A stretch of 64,000 bases of DNA from Acidobacteriaceae bacterium (GCA_903642225.1 CAHJWI010000004.1:62001-126000), one strand, 5' to 3'. Shown: positions 9,366 through 18,163, numbered from the stretch's first letter. Notes: generated by a model from the letters alone, not told the origin. Made by a program: numbers and translations.

Positions 9366-10160
9366 TTACTCGCCAAGCATGATCCGCTTCACCCCGTACG
9401 CTCGACCTGTCGTGGAGTCACATTCGACCACTGTTGCGCACATCTTCGGATTACCCTTCGCTGCTTCGAACTTTGCCGGTGCCCCCGTCAGGAAGCGCTG
9501 CACTACCGCCTCGTACTCCACGCCGATCACACTGTCGTAAGGTCCGCTCATGCCGACGTCCGTTTGGTATGCCGTTCCTTTTGGCAGGATGCGTTCGTCC
9601 GCCGTTGGAATATGCGTATGAGTTCCCAGCAGCGCGGTGACACGACCGTCAAGATACCAGCCCAGCGCAACCTTCTCGCTGGTCGTTTCCGCATGGAAGT
9701 CCAGCAGCACCACTTTGGCTGCGATGGTTTTCAGCAGTTCGTCCGCCTTGCGGAACGGGTCGTCAATCTGCTGCATAAACACACGTCCCTGCAGGTTGAT
9801 GACGGCATACGCCTCACCCGCCGCAGTCACGCCCTCATACACGCCGAATCCGGGCGTGGAGGGCGCAAAGTTCGCCGGCCGGATCACACGGCGGGCTCGC
9901 TCCTGCGACTCCGCCGGTACCTTGATCCACTCCAGCAACTCTTTCTTATCCCAAAAGTGATTGCCGGTCGTAATTACCTCCGCACCCATGTCAAAGAGCT
10001 CTTCTGCGATCGACGGCGTAATGCCGAAGCCACCTGCAGCGTTCTCCCCGTTCATGACGCAAAGGTCGATCGCATGCGTCTCCATGACGTGCCCTACGTG
10101 CTCAGCCACGATGCGTCGTCCCGCGGAACCAAAGACGTCCCCGATAAACAAAATATTCAC
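9366..10160 (-). CDS. ymdB: YmdB-type metallophosphoesterase
   Basis: A 264-residue member of the TIGR00282/YmdB family of dinuclear-metal phosphodiesterases. In Bacillus, YmdB hydrolyses cyclic nucleotides and affects biofilm and nanotube formation. Metal-binding motifs are in order: GDVFGSAGR (residues 7-15), NGENAAGG (near 37), TGNHFWD (near 65), DFHAE (near 153) and [10 protein letters not shown] (near 178). The start ATG at 10160 is next to a 53-base divergent spacer shared with lysS. Here it is monocistronic and ends at the shared terminator. Confidence 0.92.
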   Translation of the reverse strand: MNILFIGDVFGSAGRRIVAEHVGHVMETHAIDLCVMNGENAAGGFGITPSIAEELFDMGAEVITTGNHFWDKKELLEWIKVPAESQERARRVIRPANFAPSTPGFGVYEGVTAAGEAYAVINLQGRVFMQQIDDPFRKADELLKTIAAKVVLLDFHAETTSEKVALGWYLDGRVTALLGTHTHIPTADERILPKGTAYQTDVGMSGPYDSVIGVEYEAVVQRFLTGAPAKFEAAKGNPKMCATVVECDSTTGRAYGVKRIMLGE

Positions 10161-10213
10161 CCATCCAGCCTACACAGTGTGCGGCGGGCGCACCCTTCTA
10201 TACTCGACAGGAC

Positions 10214-12040
10214 ATGTTCACCTCTGATTTTGAAGAAAAGCTCTACAACGAACGGCTTGAAAAGCTGAAGAAGATTGAAGCCCTGGGCGAAGCCAACGGC
10301 CTGAGCAAGCTTGCCGCGACCTACCCCAACAGCTTCCGGATCCAGCCGGAGAAGGGTATTCCGTTTGTTGCAGCGGAGTACGCAGAGACCGCCGCCGAGG
10401 CACTTGAGGCCGACCGCGTCGAGGTGTCGCTTGCCGGCCGCGTGATCGCTCATCGCCGCCAGGGCAAGGCTGGCTTTGCGTCACTGCTGTCCAACGGCCA
10501 GCGCCTGCAGATTTACGTGCGGCAGGATGCTGTCGGCGAAAACAACTTCGAGATGTACAAATTGCTCGACCTTGGCGATCACATCGGCGTCACCGGCTAT
10601 CTCTTCCGCACGCGGACCAACGAGCTCACGGTCCATGTGGAGACGCTTACCTTCCTAAGCAAGGCCATGCTTGCGCTGCCCGACAAGTTTCACGGCCTGC
10701 AGGACATCGAATTGCGCTACCGCCAGCGATATCTGGATCTGTTTACGGACGAGGGAGAGCTGCTTGAAACCTCTCTGCCGGAGCAGCCAGGCGAGTCAGT
10801 CGGAGACGAGAACTCCGAGGTGGTCGCCGCCTCCACCGCCAGCATGCGGCGGCTGCCGGCACGTGATGTCTTTGTCAAGCGCGCACAGGTTTTGAAGGCG
10901 CTGCGGAAGTTCTTTGACGATCGCGGCTACCTGGAAGTGGAGACGCCGATGATGCAGCCGATTGCCGGTGGTGCGGCGGCGAAGCCGTTTGTCACTCACC
11001 ACAATTCCATGGACATGGAGCTTTTCCTGCGGATCGCGCCGGAGCTTTACCTGAAGCGCCTCGTCGTTGGCGGCCTCGACCGGGTGTACGAGATCAATCG
11101 CAACTTCCGCAATGAAGGCATCAGCACCCAGCACAACCCCGAGTTCACGATGCTGGAGTTTTATCAGGCATACGCCAATTATTGGGACCTGATGGACCTG
11201 ACGGAAGAGTTGGTGAAGTTCGTCGCCAACGAGGTGAATGGCACGACACTGATCGACTTTCCGTTGCCCAAGGGGGCTCGCGCGGGGGAGATGGTGGAAA
11301 TTGACCTGGGGAAGTGGCAGCGGCTCTCCATGCGGGAAGCCATTCTTAGGTTCTGGCCGGGCGAAATACAGCCAACACCCTCTTTCTCTGACCTAAGATC
11401 AATCGAAAGGTTTGGGCCATTCATGGCCCTGGCCTCCTCTTCAAGTACTTCTGCATGGCTTGAGGCAGGATACGAAGGGTCGGACTCGAAACACCTTCTG
11501 GTCAAGACTCTGGCGGACATCAATCAGACGTTGTTGACTGCACAACGGAGTCCTGACTCGGAATCTGGAGGCGCGGCGTTGGGCAAGGCCATCGCCGCAC
11601 TTTTTGAGGCCGTAGCCGAGCACCGATTAATTGAGCCCACCATCATCTACGACTTTCCGCTGGCCGTGTCGCCTCTAAGCAAAGTCAAACCCGACGAGCC
11701 GGACTGGGTCGAACGCTTCGAGTTCTACATCGGTGGCTTTGAGGTCGGCAATGCTTTCTCCGAGCTCAACGATCCCGAAGACCAGCGCCGCCGCTTTCAG
11801 TCGCAGGTCGATCAGAAGAATGCCGGTGACGAGGAAGCTACGGACATGGATGAGGACTACGTCCGCGCCCTCGGCTATGGCTTGCCCCCAACCGGCGGTG
11901 AAGGCATCGGGATTGATCGCCTGACCATGCTGCTGACTGGCTCGCGTTCCATACGCGACGTGATTCTGTTTCCGCTGCTGCGGCCGCAGAAGAAGCAGGA
12001 AGTAGTCGCGGGGGCCGTTCCGGAAAACGGGAAAGCATAG
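10214..12040 (+). CDS. lysS: Lysine--tRNA ligase (class II)
   Basis: Class II lysyl-tRNA synthetase that charges tRNA-Lys in the cytosol. The N-terminal OB-fold anticodon domain spans about residues 70-150. The catalytic domain has motif 2 ([20 protein letters not shown], near 298-317) and motif 3 ([20 protein letters not shown]) near the C-terminus. At 608 residues it is about 100 longer than the E. coli enzyme. The excess lies in two inserts: about residues 177-215, acidic and just after RYRQRYLDL, and about 380-455 between SMREAI and LFEAVAEH. The second insert is Ser-rich and uses AT-richer codons than the rest. Confidence 0.95.
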   Translation: MFTSDFEEKLYNERLEKLKKIEALGEANGLSKLAATYPNSFRIQPEKGIPFVAAEYAETAAEALEADRVEVSLAGRVIAHRRQGKAGFASLLSNGQRLQIYVRQDAVGENNFEMYKLLDLGDHIGVTGYLFRTRTNELTVHVETLTFLSKAMLALPDKFHGLQDIELRYRQRYLDLFTDEGELLETSLPEQPGESVGDENSEVVAASTASMRRLPARDVFVKRAQVLKALRKFFDDRGYLEVETPMMQPIAGGAAAKPFVTHHNSMDMELFLRIAPELYLKRLVVGGLDRVYEINRNFRNEGISTQHNPEFTMLEFYQAYANYWDLMDLTEELVKFVANEVNGTTLIDFPLPKGARAGEMVEIDLGKWQRLSMREAILRFWPGEIQPTPSFSDLRSIERFGPFMALASSSSTSAWLEAGYEGSDSKHLLVKTLADINQTLLTAQRSPDSESGGAALGKAIAALFEAVAEHRLIEPTIIYDFPLAVSPLSKVKPDEPDWVERFEFYIGGFEVGNAFSELNDPEDQRRRFQSQVDQKNAGDEEATDMDEDYVRALGYGLPPTGGEGIGIDRLTMLLTGSRSIRDVILFPLLRPQKKQEVVAGAVPENGKA

Positions 12041-12086
12041 CCGGGTGGTACGCCGCGCCTTCAGCGCTTGGTCTTCGTTTGTTGGC

Positions 12087-12133
12087 CAGCCTAGGCCTTC
12101 GGCCTAGGCTGTTATGCGACGGGCCTTTGGCCC
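12087..12133. repeat. REP-like double palindrome downstream of lysS
   Basis: Two hairpins lie close together between the stops of lysS and the convergent cyclophilin gene. The first is an 11-bp perfect stem cagcctaggcc/ggcctaggctg with the loop ttc (12087-12111). The second is gggcc-ttt-ggccc (12121-12133). Neither has a following T-run, so a REP-type or palindromic repeat is favoured over a simple terminator, though it may also stop or stabilise transcripts. Confidence 0.55.
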
Positions 12134-12187
12134 TAGGAGCCGTGTGATAGGGCAGATTCGAGTGACTACGCGGGCAAAGAACGCTGG

Positions 12188-13402
12188 CTATTTGCCCACG
12201 GTGACGTGGGTGACGGTGACGGGACGGAGCGGCGTGTTGTGGGCGTCGCGGGGCAGGTTGGCTACCTTGTGTACGACCGCCACGCTGCTGTCGTCGCACT
12301 GGCCGAAGATGGTGTAGTCGCCGTTCAGAGATCGCCGCGGTACCTCCGTGACAAACCATTCGCTGCCGTTTGTATCCGGTCCGGCGTTCGCCATTGCGAG
12401 CCGGCCCGGCCGATCGAAGTCCAGGCCAGGCACGGCTTCCACGCCGAAGTTGATGCCGATGCCTTTGTCGGTCGTTGGCGTTCCCTCGTGCGGGTGGTCA
12501 CCCTGCTCGACCATGTAGTCCGGGATGACGCGGTCCAGGTGGAGGCCGTCGTAGAAGTGACCCTTCATGGGCGCGCCGGTGATGGCATCATGCCATGCCT
12601 TTGTCCCGGTCGCCAGGCCGACGAAGTTCTCCGTCGCCAGCGGTGTCTGCCGGAACAGCTTACAGCGCAAAGAGCCCTGGGTTGTTTCGATGGTCACGCC
12701 TGGCCCGTCCGGTTCCGGCGCGGCAATCGCCGGGATCGGCATGCGTCCAGGCTGCGGCACCACAGTCGCCAGGTCGACATCCGCAGCCACTGGCGGCAGC
12801 GGCTGCCCCGGCTGCACGATTGCAATGTGGTTGATAGCTACCGGCTTGCTGGGCAGGTTGTCCAGCGGAACCAGCCTATGAGCAATCGCCTGCGCGACGT
12901 TCACACCGGCATCGTCGCACTGGCCGAAGACGGCGCCACGGTGGGCCTCCTCAGCCTCCGCATCCGCATGACCGGAAATGAGAAAGATGGAACTGCTGGT
13001 CCCGTCTTTCGTCAGGGACATCGACAGACGTCCCGGCCTGTCGTACATAAGGCCCGTCTTCTCAATGGGGAACGACTCTCCTGCGACACCCTTTCGGCCG
13101 CCAACGCGGTCGCCACCGCCAAAGCCCTGTCCCCATCCAAAGACGCCGGTGCCGTCGTAGAACGGCTTGCCATGCACTACCTGTCCGGTCGCGCTGTCCC
13201 TCCAGTCTTTCGCGCCGGTGGCGAGGCCGACGAAGTTCGCGGTCATCGCGGGCGCCTGCTTCGCATACAGCCGGCACACCACTCGTCCCATGGTCGTATC
13301 GATGACCGCGACAGGTCCGGTGGGAGCACCACCCGCAGGCACTCGTTGGGCGCAACAGGGTAGTGCGAAACAGAGAAGAATGGAAGAGAAAACGCGATGC
13401 AT
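12188..13402 (-). CDS. Exported tandem cyclophilin-type peptidyl-prolyl isomerase
   Basis: A 404-residue exported protein with a signal peptide (MHRVFSSILLCFALPCCAQ) and two cyclophilin domains, about residues 35-205 and 230-404. Domain 2 has the catalytic-type segment LDRVIPDYMVEQGDH and the later GSEWFVTEVP and IFGQCDD, so it should isomerise X-Pro bonds. In domain 1 the matching segment reads TGVFGWGQGFGGGDRVG, lacking the catalytic Arg and its Phe/Ile context. That half is probably a binding or structural domain. The start at 13402 is preferred because the signal peptide begins there. Confidence 0.88.
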   Translation of the reverse strand: MHRVFSSILLCFALPCCAQRVPAGGAPTGPVAVIDTTMGRVVCRLYAKQAPAMTANFVGLATGAKDWRDSATGQVVHGKPFYDGTGVFGWGQGFGGGDRVGGRKGVAGESFPIEKTGLMYDRPGRLSMSLTKDGTSSSIFLISGHADAEAEEAHRGAVFGQCDDAGVNVAQAIAHRLVPLDNLPSKPVAINHIAIVQPGQPLPPVAADVDLATVVPQPGRMPIPAIAAPEPDGPGVTIETTQGSLRCKLFRQTPLATENFVGLATGTKAWHDAITGAPMKGHFYDGLHLDRVIPDYMVEQGDHPHEGTPTTDKGIGINFGVEAVPGLDFDRPGRLAMANAGPDTNGSEWFVTEVPRRSLNGDYTIFGQCDDSSVAVVHKVANLPRDAHNTPLRPVTVTHVTVGK

Positions 13403-13464
13403 GCGGACAGCCTCAACAGCGTGGAATTGGACGCAACCCAGCATACGTCAGCTGAACCTGCGGC

Positions 13465-13698
13465 TTAGGAGTCCTTGCGGTAGAGCAGGTTCTTCATGGC
13501 CTCGCGCCGTGCGGCGTTAGCCTCGGCTGTGGTGCGCCGTTCGTCCGCATCCACTTTGACCTTGCTGCCGGCTCCCGCCGCCTCCGGCGAGCTGCACTCC
13601 GGACATCGGTTCGCGAAGCCCGGCTTGTCGGGCCGCAGCTCAAACTCTTCATGGCACACAACGCACGTCTTGATGGGAAAAGCCATAACATCGTCCAT
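13465..13698 (-). CDS. Small zinc-ribbon protein
   Basis: A 77-residue protein with two CxxC pairs (TCVVCHEEFEL and NRCPECSSP, about residues 12-37), which make a zinc ribbon. A charged, Ala-rich helical tail follows. The start could also be the Met six codons in (MAFPIKTC). It lies 21 bases after the lipoprotein gene stop on the same strand and 62 bases before the cyclophilin gene. Function is unknown; similar small ribbons are often annotated as regulatory or translation-linked. Confidence 0.65.
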   Translation of the reverse strand: MDDVMAFPIKTCVVCHEEFELRPDKPGFANRCPECSSPEAAGAGSKVKVDADERRTTAEANAARREAMKNLLYRKDS

Positions 13699-13719
13699 GA
13701 TAAAGGCTGTTTCCGCCTT

Positions 13720-14088
13720 CTAATAGCTGGTGCGCTGTGCGTGCCGGAAGCCGTTGTCGTACCCGCGCAGGTAGGCGTCCTGGTAGGTGTCGCGGTAGAC
13801 GTCGTACGGCCCGAGGCGGTCGGCGTATCCCGGTGTGACGCGGAACTTCTGGTCCGCGCGTGCGCTGTAGCGATAGCCGGCAAGTACGTCGCGCTCGCCG
13901 TCCGAGCGGCCATCCCGAAAGCCGTTGCCGCTGGCCTGCTGCACAAGGGCGTTGTTGGCCCAAGGCGGTGGAGGCGGTGGAGGCGTCTGCGCGTAATAGT
14001 GGTTGTGGTCGGCACACCCTGCCACCAGCGCCGTCAGCACAACCGCACATCCTGCAGCAAGAACACGCGAACGAAGGGAGGCCATCAA
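13720..14088 (-). CDS. Small putative lipoprotein
   Basis: A 122-residue protein with a lipoprotein signal peptide (VVLTALVAGC, lipobox LVAGC at about residues 20-24). After the Cys comes a polyproline linker (seven Pro in a row) and a Tyr/Asp/Arg-rich region with repeated YxDxY and GFRDGR/GFRHAQ elements. This resembles small Acidobacterial envelope proteins. No enzymatic motif is visible. Two adjacent Met codons (14088 and 14085) can serve as start. Confidence 0.6.
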   Translation of the reverse strand: MMASLRSRVLAAGCAVVLTALVAGCADHNHYYAQTPPPPPPPWANNALVQQASGNGFRDGRSDGERDVLAGYRYSARADQKFRVTPGYADRLGPYDVYRDTYQDAYLRGYDNGFRHAQRTSY

Positions 14089-14171
14089 TACTCCAGTGCA
14101 GGTTCTGAACCCGCAGGGCCGGAGATGTTGCGCTGGTATGCAATTTGCGCGCGCTGTGGTGGAATACGCAC

Positions 14172-14417
14172 ATGTCCGACCCGTCCACCCCCGGCAAGCC
14201 CAAGGGCACCCTTGGAGACCTTGTCAAAGCCGAATCCATGATCCAGCTGGCGATTGCGCTGCCGCTTGGCTGCGTCATCGGCTGGTTTTTGGGTCACTGG
14301 CTCGACGGCAAGTTTCATCAGAACTGGATAGGTGTCGTCGGCATTCTGCTTGGAGCTGCTGGCGGATTTCTGCAGATATATAACACGGCCAGCAAGTACA
14401 TGAAAGATCCGGAATGA
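14172..14417 (+). CDS. atpZ: AtpZ/AtpI-type membrane protein
   Basis: An 81-residue protein with two transmembrane helices (about residues 22-42 and 50-68) separated by a short loop with GHWLDGKF. This is the pattern of the AtpZ/AtpI accessory subunit of F-type ATP synthase, which is thought to help c-ring assembly or Mg/Ca handling. The ATG at 14172 is chosen over 14145 because the conserved part starts there. Its stop overlaps the next gene by four bases (ATGA). Confidence 0.75.
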   Translation: MSDPSTPGKPKGTLGDLVKAESMIQLAIALPLGCVIGWFLGHWLDGKFHQNWIGVVGILLGAAGGFLQIYNTASKYMKDPE

Positions 14418-14974
14418 GCGAGATTGAAACTCCCAGCGAGTCTTCGGCCCAGGTTAAGCCGCAGACGCATGCTGAGTGGTGGGCAAGCGGTGCCGCTCCG
14501 GAGACGTCGTCCCCTGAAGAGGAGGTAGATGTCGCAGCACTTCCGACGTACACCGATGCCCATGCGGCAGCCAGTCTCCGCGGCGCCGGCCGCATCGTCG
14601 TCGTACTTACCTGCATCGGCGTACCTGTAGCCTGGCTCTACGCTGGCTGGCGCGGTGCCGCAGCCCTTGCAGTGGGCGCCGCAATCTCCGGCAGCGGCTT
14701 GTGGGAGTGGCGACGCTTGATGGCTGCGCTGACGGCAAAAATGGATGCACTGGAAGCGGTGCATCTCTCGTCAACAAGCGGAGTATCGCAGACACCCTCC
14801 ATCGGCTTCGCGATTGCCGGATTCATGCTTCGTTTACTGGTCGTTGTGGCCATTCTGTATGCTAGCCTTACGTATCTGCACGGCAGTGTGCCCGTACTTG
14901 CAGCGGGGCTGGCGATGGGCGTCGTTGCGCTCACCGTTGAGGCGGTTCGGCTGCTGCGCAGCGGAACCATCTGA
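14414..14974 (+). CDS. atpI: ATP synthase subunit I-like protein
   Basis: A 186-residue membrane protein. The first 50 residues are acidic and disordered. Four hydrophobic segments follow at about 60-77, 80-98, 130-150 and 155-175. The position between atpZ and atpB, and the four-helix pattern, match the poorly conserved AtpI (ATP synthase I chain) that assists c-ring assembly. It overlaps atpZ by four bases and precedes atpB by 24 bases. The gene symbol rests mainly on context. Confidence 0.65.
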   Translation: MSEIETPSESSAQVKPQTHAEWWASGAAPETSSPEEEVDVAALPTYTDAHAAASLRGAGRIVVVLTCIGVPVAWLYAGWRGAAALAVGAAISGSGLWEWRRLMAALTAKMDALEAVHLSSTSGVSQTPSIGFAIAGFMLRLLVVVAILYASLTYLHGSVPVLAAGLAMGVVALTVEAVRLLRSGTI

Positions 14975-14998
14975 GCCTGTGCGGACCAAGAAAGAACC

Positions 14999-15730
14999 AT
15001 GCCGGAACAATTAGTCTTTACCAGAATTCTGAATCACGCCTTTTCCGCGCCCGCTGACGCAGTGCTGCGTGCGCTGCACGTCAACATCGCCGACCCGGCA
15101 GCGCCCATGTCTAACGCCTTCGCCATGGAATTGCTGGTGACGGTAGTCCTGCTGGTGTACTTTGTCGTCGTTCGAATCTCGTTGAGTGTGGAAAAGCCAA
15201 ACGCCGTGCAGCACACCGCTGAGTACGTCCACGAGTTCGTCTCCGAGCAGGGCGAGAGCATCATCGGCCACGGCTTTGAGCGCTTCACCGGCTACCTGTC
15301 GGTGCTGGTGTTGTTCATACTTGTCATGAACCTCATCGGCCTTGTCCCCGGGCTGGAGTCGCCCACCTCAAATGTGGTCGTGCCGCTTGGCCTGGCGCTA
15401 GTCACCTTCTTTTACTACCACTACGAGGGTATTCGTTCGAACGGCGCAGGCTACATCAAGCAATTCCTGGGCCCGGTCTGGTGGCTGTCGCCTCTGCTCT
15501 TCGTCATTGAGGTGATCAGTCACTGTGCGCGCGTGTTGTCGCTTACGGTTCGTCTGTACGCGAACATGTTCGCTGGCGACCTGGTGACGCTTGCCTTCTT
15601 TTCGCTCATTCCGATCGGCGTGCCGCTGGTGTTTCTTGGCCTGCACCTTGTCGTCTCGTTGGTACAGGCGTATGTGTTCATGCTGCTGGCGACCATCTAC
15701 CTTAGCCTTGCGGTTTCGCACGAGCACTAG
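14999..15730 (+). CDS. atpB: F0F1 ATP synthase subunit a
   Basis: Subunit a of 243 residues, which forms the proton half-channels next to the c-ring. The essential Arg lies in the helix RVLSLTVRLYANMFAGDLVT (about residues 180-200). The C-terminal helix LVQAYVFMLLATIYLSLAV is also typical. Five to six membrane segments are visible. It is followed by atpE after about 140 bases. The genes for b, delta, alpha, gamma, beta and epsilon are not next to it. Confidence 0.95.
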   Translation: MPEQLVFTRILNHAFSAPADAVLRALHVNIADPAAPMSNAFAMELLVTVVLLVYFVVVRISLSVEKPNAVQHTAEYVHEFVSEQGESIIGHGFERFTGYLSVLVLFILVMNLIGLVPGLESPTSNVVVPLGLALVTFFYYHYEGIRSNGAGYIKQFLGPVWWLSPLLFVIEVISHCARVLSLTVRLYANMFAGDLVTLAFFSLIPIGVPLVFLGLHLVVSLVQAYVFMLLATIYLSLAVSHEH

Positions 15731-15869
15731 AGCGCTGTTGCACCAGGTTTGACGGCTGCGGAGATTGCCTTCACCGCTGCCGGAGTTCTATCCACGCGAG
15801 CGTGAGGGGGACAGCACGGTGATCCTCAACCACCCACTGGCGCGGCATTCTGAAGGTTGGAGTCTGACA

Positions 15870-16175
15870 ATGAAAATGATGAAGTACATCTTTATGACGC
15901 TCGCGGTGCTGCTCATCGCTACCCCGGCATTCGCGCAGGAAGCTGCAAACGCCTCCGCCAAAGGCATGCTCTACATCGGTGCCGGCATCGGCATGGCGCT
16001 GGCCGCCGGTCTTTGCGGCCTGGCACAGGGCAAGGCAACCGCATCTGCCGCTGAGGCGCTGGCTCGCAATCCGGGCGCGCGTCCCGGTATCTTTACGTTC
16101 CTCATCCTTGGCCTGGCGTTCATCGAGTCGTTGGCCTTGTTCACCTTTGTCATCATCTTTATCAAGCTCGCGTAA
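15870..16175 (+). CDS. atpE: F0F1 ATP synthase subunit c
   Basis: Subunit c of 101 residues, the rotor proteolipid. Two membrane hairpin helices are joined by the polar loop ALARNPGARP. The ion-carrying Glu is in LGLAFIESLALFTFVI (about residue 85). An extra N-terminal segment of about 30 residues, MKMMKYIFMTLAVLLIATPA then FAQE, looks like a cleavable signal peptide, as reported for some other bacterial c subunits. The ATG at 15870 is chosen; an upstream in-frame start would add non-conserved residues. A strong terminator follows. Confidence 0.92.
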   Translation: MKMMKYIFMTLAVLLIATPAFAQEAANASAKGMLYIGAGIGMALAAGLCGLAQGKATASAAEALARNPGARPGIFTFLILGLAFIESLALFTFVIIFIKLA

Positions 16176-16193
16176 ATGCCACTTGCTCTTCAT

Positions 16194-16225
16194 CAGCAAA
16201 GCCCCGCCATGGCGGGGCTTTGCTG
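16194..16225. terminator. Perfect 15-bp inverted repeat between atpE and uppP
   Basis: The arms cagcaaagccccgcc and ggcggggctttgctg are perfectly complementary around AT. In practice this gives a 13-bp stem with the loop ccatgg. It lies between two convergent genes, so it can terminate both. The T-tract is short. Confidence 0.8.
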
Positions 16226-16242
16226 TGCGTACCCAAGCGCCG

Positions 16243-17115
16243 TTACGGGTGCATGTGAAGCCACACAAGCATGCCTGCGCCCAGCAGCATGCGGTAAATG
16301 GCGAATGGCGCAAAGCCGTGTCGCGTCACCCACTTCAGGAACCAGGCCACAACAACGTACGCCACGATGAACGAAACGGCCATGCCGATGATCAGCACGA
16401 TCCAGCGTTCCGGTCCCATGACGAGCGGCGCGATGGCTTCTGCACCTACTTCGGCGGCCTTCGGGTGCACGGCCTTCAGCAGGGAATAGCCGGTCGCGGC
16501 GATCATCGTGGGGATGGATAGCAGGAAAGAGAACTCCAGTGCTGTTTCGCGGTTCATCCCGGCGATCTGGCCGGCGGCAATCGTTGACATGGAGCGCGAT
16601 GTGCCTGGAACGATAGCGCTGAGCACCTGGCACAGGCCAATCCAGATAGCCTGCCCGAAGTTCATCTGCTCCACGTGCACGGTGCTGGACTCGCGCCGTG
16701 ATGCCCACGCGTCAACAACCCACATGACGATGCCACCGATGAGAAGGGCGAACGCGATGACTCGCAAATTTTCCAGATTCTCGCCGACGAGTTTCGTCAG
16801 CAGCTTGGCCGGGATGGCAGTGCATACGAAGGCCACGAGCGTCAGTGTGAGTGGGTGTGTAAGCCACGTCTTGTTACGGCGTTCGCCGTTCGGAAAAGTG
16901 CGGAACATGCGGACTATGCGGCCCAGGAATAGCAGCATCAACGCCAAAATTGCACCCAGCTGAATGACGATGGTGTACATCTTCCAGTACGGGTCGGTGA
17001 GCGAGATGTGCAGCAGCGCTTCAGTGATTCGCAGGTGCGCCGTGGAACTCACGGGCAAAAACTCGGTAAGTCCTTCGACCACGCCGAGGATGACGGACAA
17101 CAGGTAATCGTTCAA
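16243..17115 (-). CDS. uppP: Undecaprenyl-diphosphatase
   Basis: UppP/BacA of 290 residues, an integral membrane phosphatase that recycles undecaprenyl diphosphate for peptidoglycan synthesis. Signatures are VEGLTEFLPVSSTAH near the N-terminus and VPGTSRSMSTIAAG around residue 170. About eight membrane helices are present. The start is best placed at a TTG (17115): aaggaaa lies eight bases upstream, and the protein then begins with the conserved NDYLLSVILGVVEG. Longer readings would run into the upstream gene. Confidence 0.93.
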   Translation of the reverse strand: MNDYLLSVILGVVEGLTEFLPVSSTAHLRITEALLHISLTDPYWKMYTIVIQLGAILALMLLFLGRIVRMFRTFPNGERRNKTWLTHPLTLTLVAFVCTAIPAKLLTKLVGENLENLRVIAFALLIGGIVMWVVDAWASRRESSTVHVEQMNFGQAIWIGLCQVLSAIVPGTSRSMSTIAAGQIAGMNRETALEFSFLLSIPTMIAATGYSLLKAVHPKAAEVGAEAIAPLVMGPERWIVLIIGMAVSFIVAYVVVAWFLKWVTRHGFAPFAIYRMLLGAGMLVWLHMHP

Positions 17116-17123
17116 GCCAGAGG

Positions 17124-17130
17124 TTTCCTT
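17124..17130 (-). promoter_or_regulatory. Ribosome binding site fixing the TTG start of uppP
   Basis: AAGGAAA on the minus strand is eight bases before TTG 17115. No ATG or GTG in this frame lies nearby, so this site decides the start. Confidence 0.6.
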
Positions 17131-17153
17131 TTCAAGCCGGCGTTCGTCGCTGA

Positions 17154-18131
17154 TTAGTCGCGGTCGCTGCCATAAATCGCGATGCCTTGCTCCACCCTGT
17201 ATACCATTGCCTGCGCTCGGGCTGTGTAGTCGCTTGCCGCAAACTTCGCCATCAGCTCGTCGCGCAGTGCATGCGCGTGTGCCGCAGCGGCATCCGACTT
17301 TTTCCTGCTTTCCTCCGCGGTGTACATGCTCACCAGCACACCCTGGCGGTAAGCCGCGTCCCACAACGCCTCTGCCGCCTTTGGACTATCCGGGAACTGC
17401 GAGGCATATTTCTCGTATATATCGCTCTCCATGGCCGGGCACTTGGGCAGACCCTGCCAGTCGCCGCACATCTTTGCATCCAGCAGGTCCCATGCGGCCA
17501 ACGCTGCATACCTGCTGCCGGGCTGCTGCTTCATCACTTTTCTGAGGCCATCCTGGTACAGCGCAGGCCGGTTGTGCGGGTCGGGGTCGTTGTACGATGG
17601 CCGGGACCGGGCGTCGAACTTTTCCTCCTGCCAGCGAATGTCTGCTGAGCGCCATGCACTCTCACCTGCCAGCGGTGAAGCAGGAAAGTACTCGGCGACG
17701 CGTCGATACAGCAGGTGTGCCTCGCCGGCGGCGAGCTTGGGCGCGTGCGGTTCGCCTGCCTGAGCCTCTGCCGTAGCCGCTGCGCCGTACAGCAGGCGAT
17801 CACCATTGGGCGTCTGCGCACTCACAACGCCCTTGTCCCTGATCCAGCCTGCGCGTGGAACAGCCGCATCGTCCACGCTGAACTCCGGCTCATCTGCCTC
17901 GTTCTTCTCTTCCACATTGGTGTTTGCGAAGACCTTGACCCAAGGTCCGGACCGCTGAATGACGACCACTTCATTGCCCGGCGAAACCTCTGACACCTTC
18001 TGCGAATCGGCGTCTGGATCGACATACACAACGGCGGTGTGCAGAACAGTGGCACGTTCTCCGGTGCGGCGCGGCGCGGTCTGCGCGTTCAGCACGGTGG
18101 TTGCTGCAAGAATCAGAACAAAGCGAAGCAT
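17154..18131 (-). CDS. Exported SH3-like domain protein with helical repeats
   Basis: A 325-residue exported protein. MLRFVLILAATTVLNAQ is a signal peptide. Residues 25-110 resemble a bacterial SH3 domain (VVYVDPDADSQKVSEVSPGNEVVVIQ in part, then a GPWVKV strand and a GWIRDKG strand). Residues 140-320 are helical with TPR-like repeats (RVAEYFPASPLAGESAWRSA, YASQFPDSPKAAEALWDAA). The role is unknown; binding to cell wall or protein partners would fit the domain. It ends 38 bases before the uppP start. Confidence 0.7.
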   Translation of the reverse strand: MLRFVLILAATTVLNAQTAPRRTGERATVLHTAVVYVDPDADSQKVSEVSPGNEVVVIQRSGPWVKVFANTNVEEKNEADEPEFSVDDAAVPRAGWIRDKGVVSAQTPNGDRLLYGAAATAEAQAGEPHAPKLAAGEAHLLYRRVAEYFPASPLAGESAWRSADIRWQEEKFDARSRPSYNDPDPHNRPALYQDGLRKVMKQQPGSRYAALAAWDLLDAKMCGDWQGLPKCPAMESDIYEKYASQFPDSPKAAEALWDAAYRQGVLVSMYTAEESRKKSDAAAAHAHALRDELMAKFAASDYTARAQAMVYRVEQGIAIYGSDRD

Positions 18132-18163
18132 ACGGAATTAGACGGCATCAGAACGCCGTTAGG

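Noticed and set aside
15870-16175. Sodium-specific c-ring signature
   Set aside because: The Glu-Ser pair is present, but the Thr and Tyr ligands of known sodium-binding rings are not, so proton use is assumed.
16243-17364. A 373-residue version of UppP
   Set aside because: The extra N-terminus overlaps the next gene and is non-hydrophobic and non-conserved; the TTG at 17115 fits the family.
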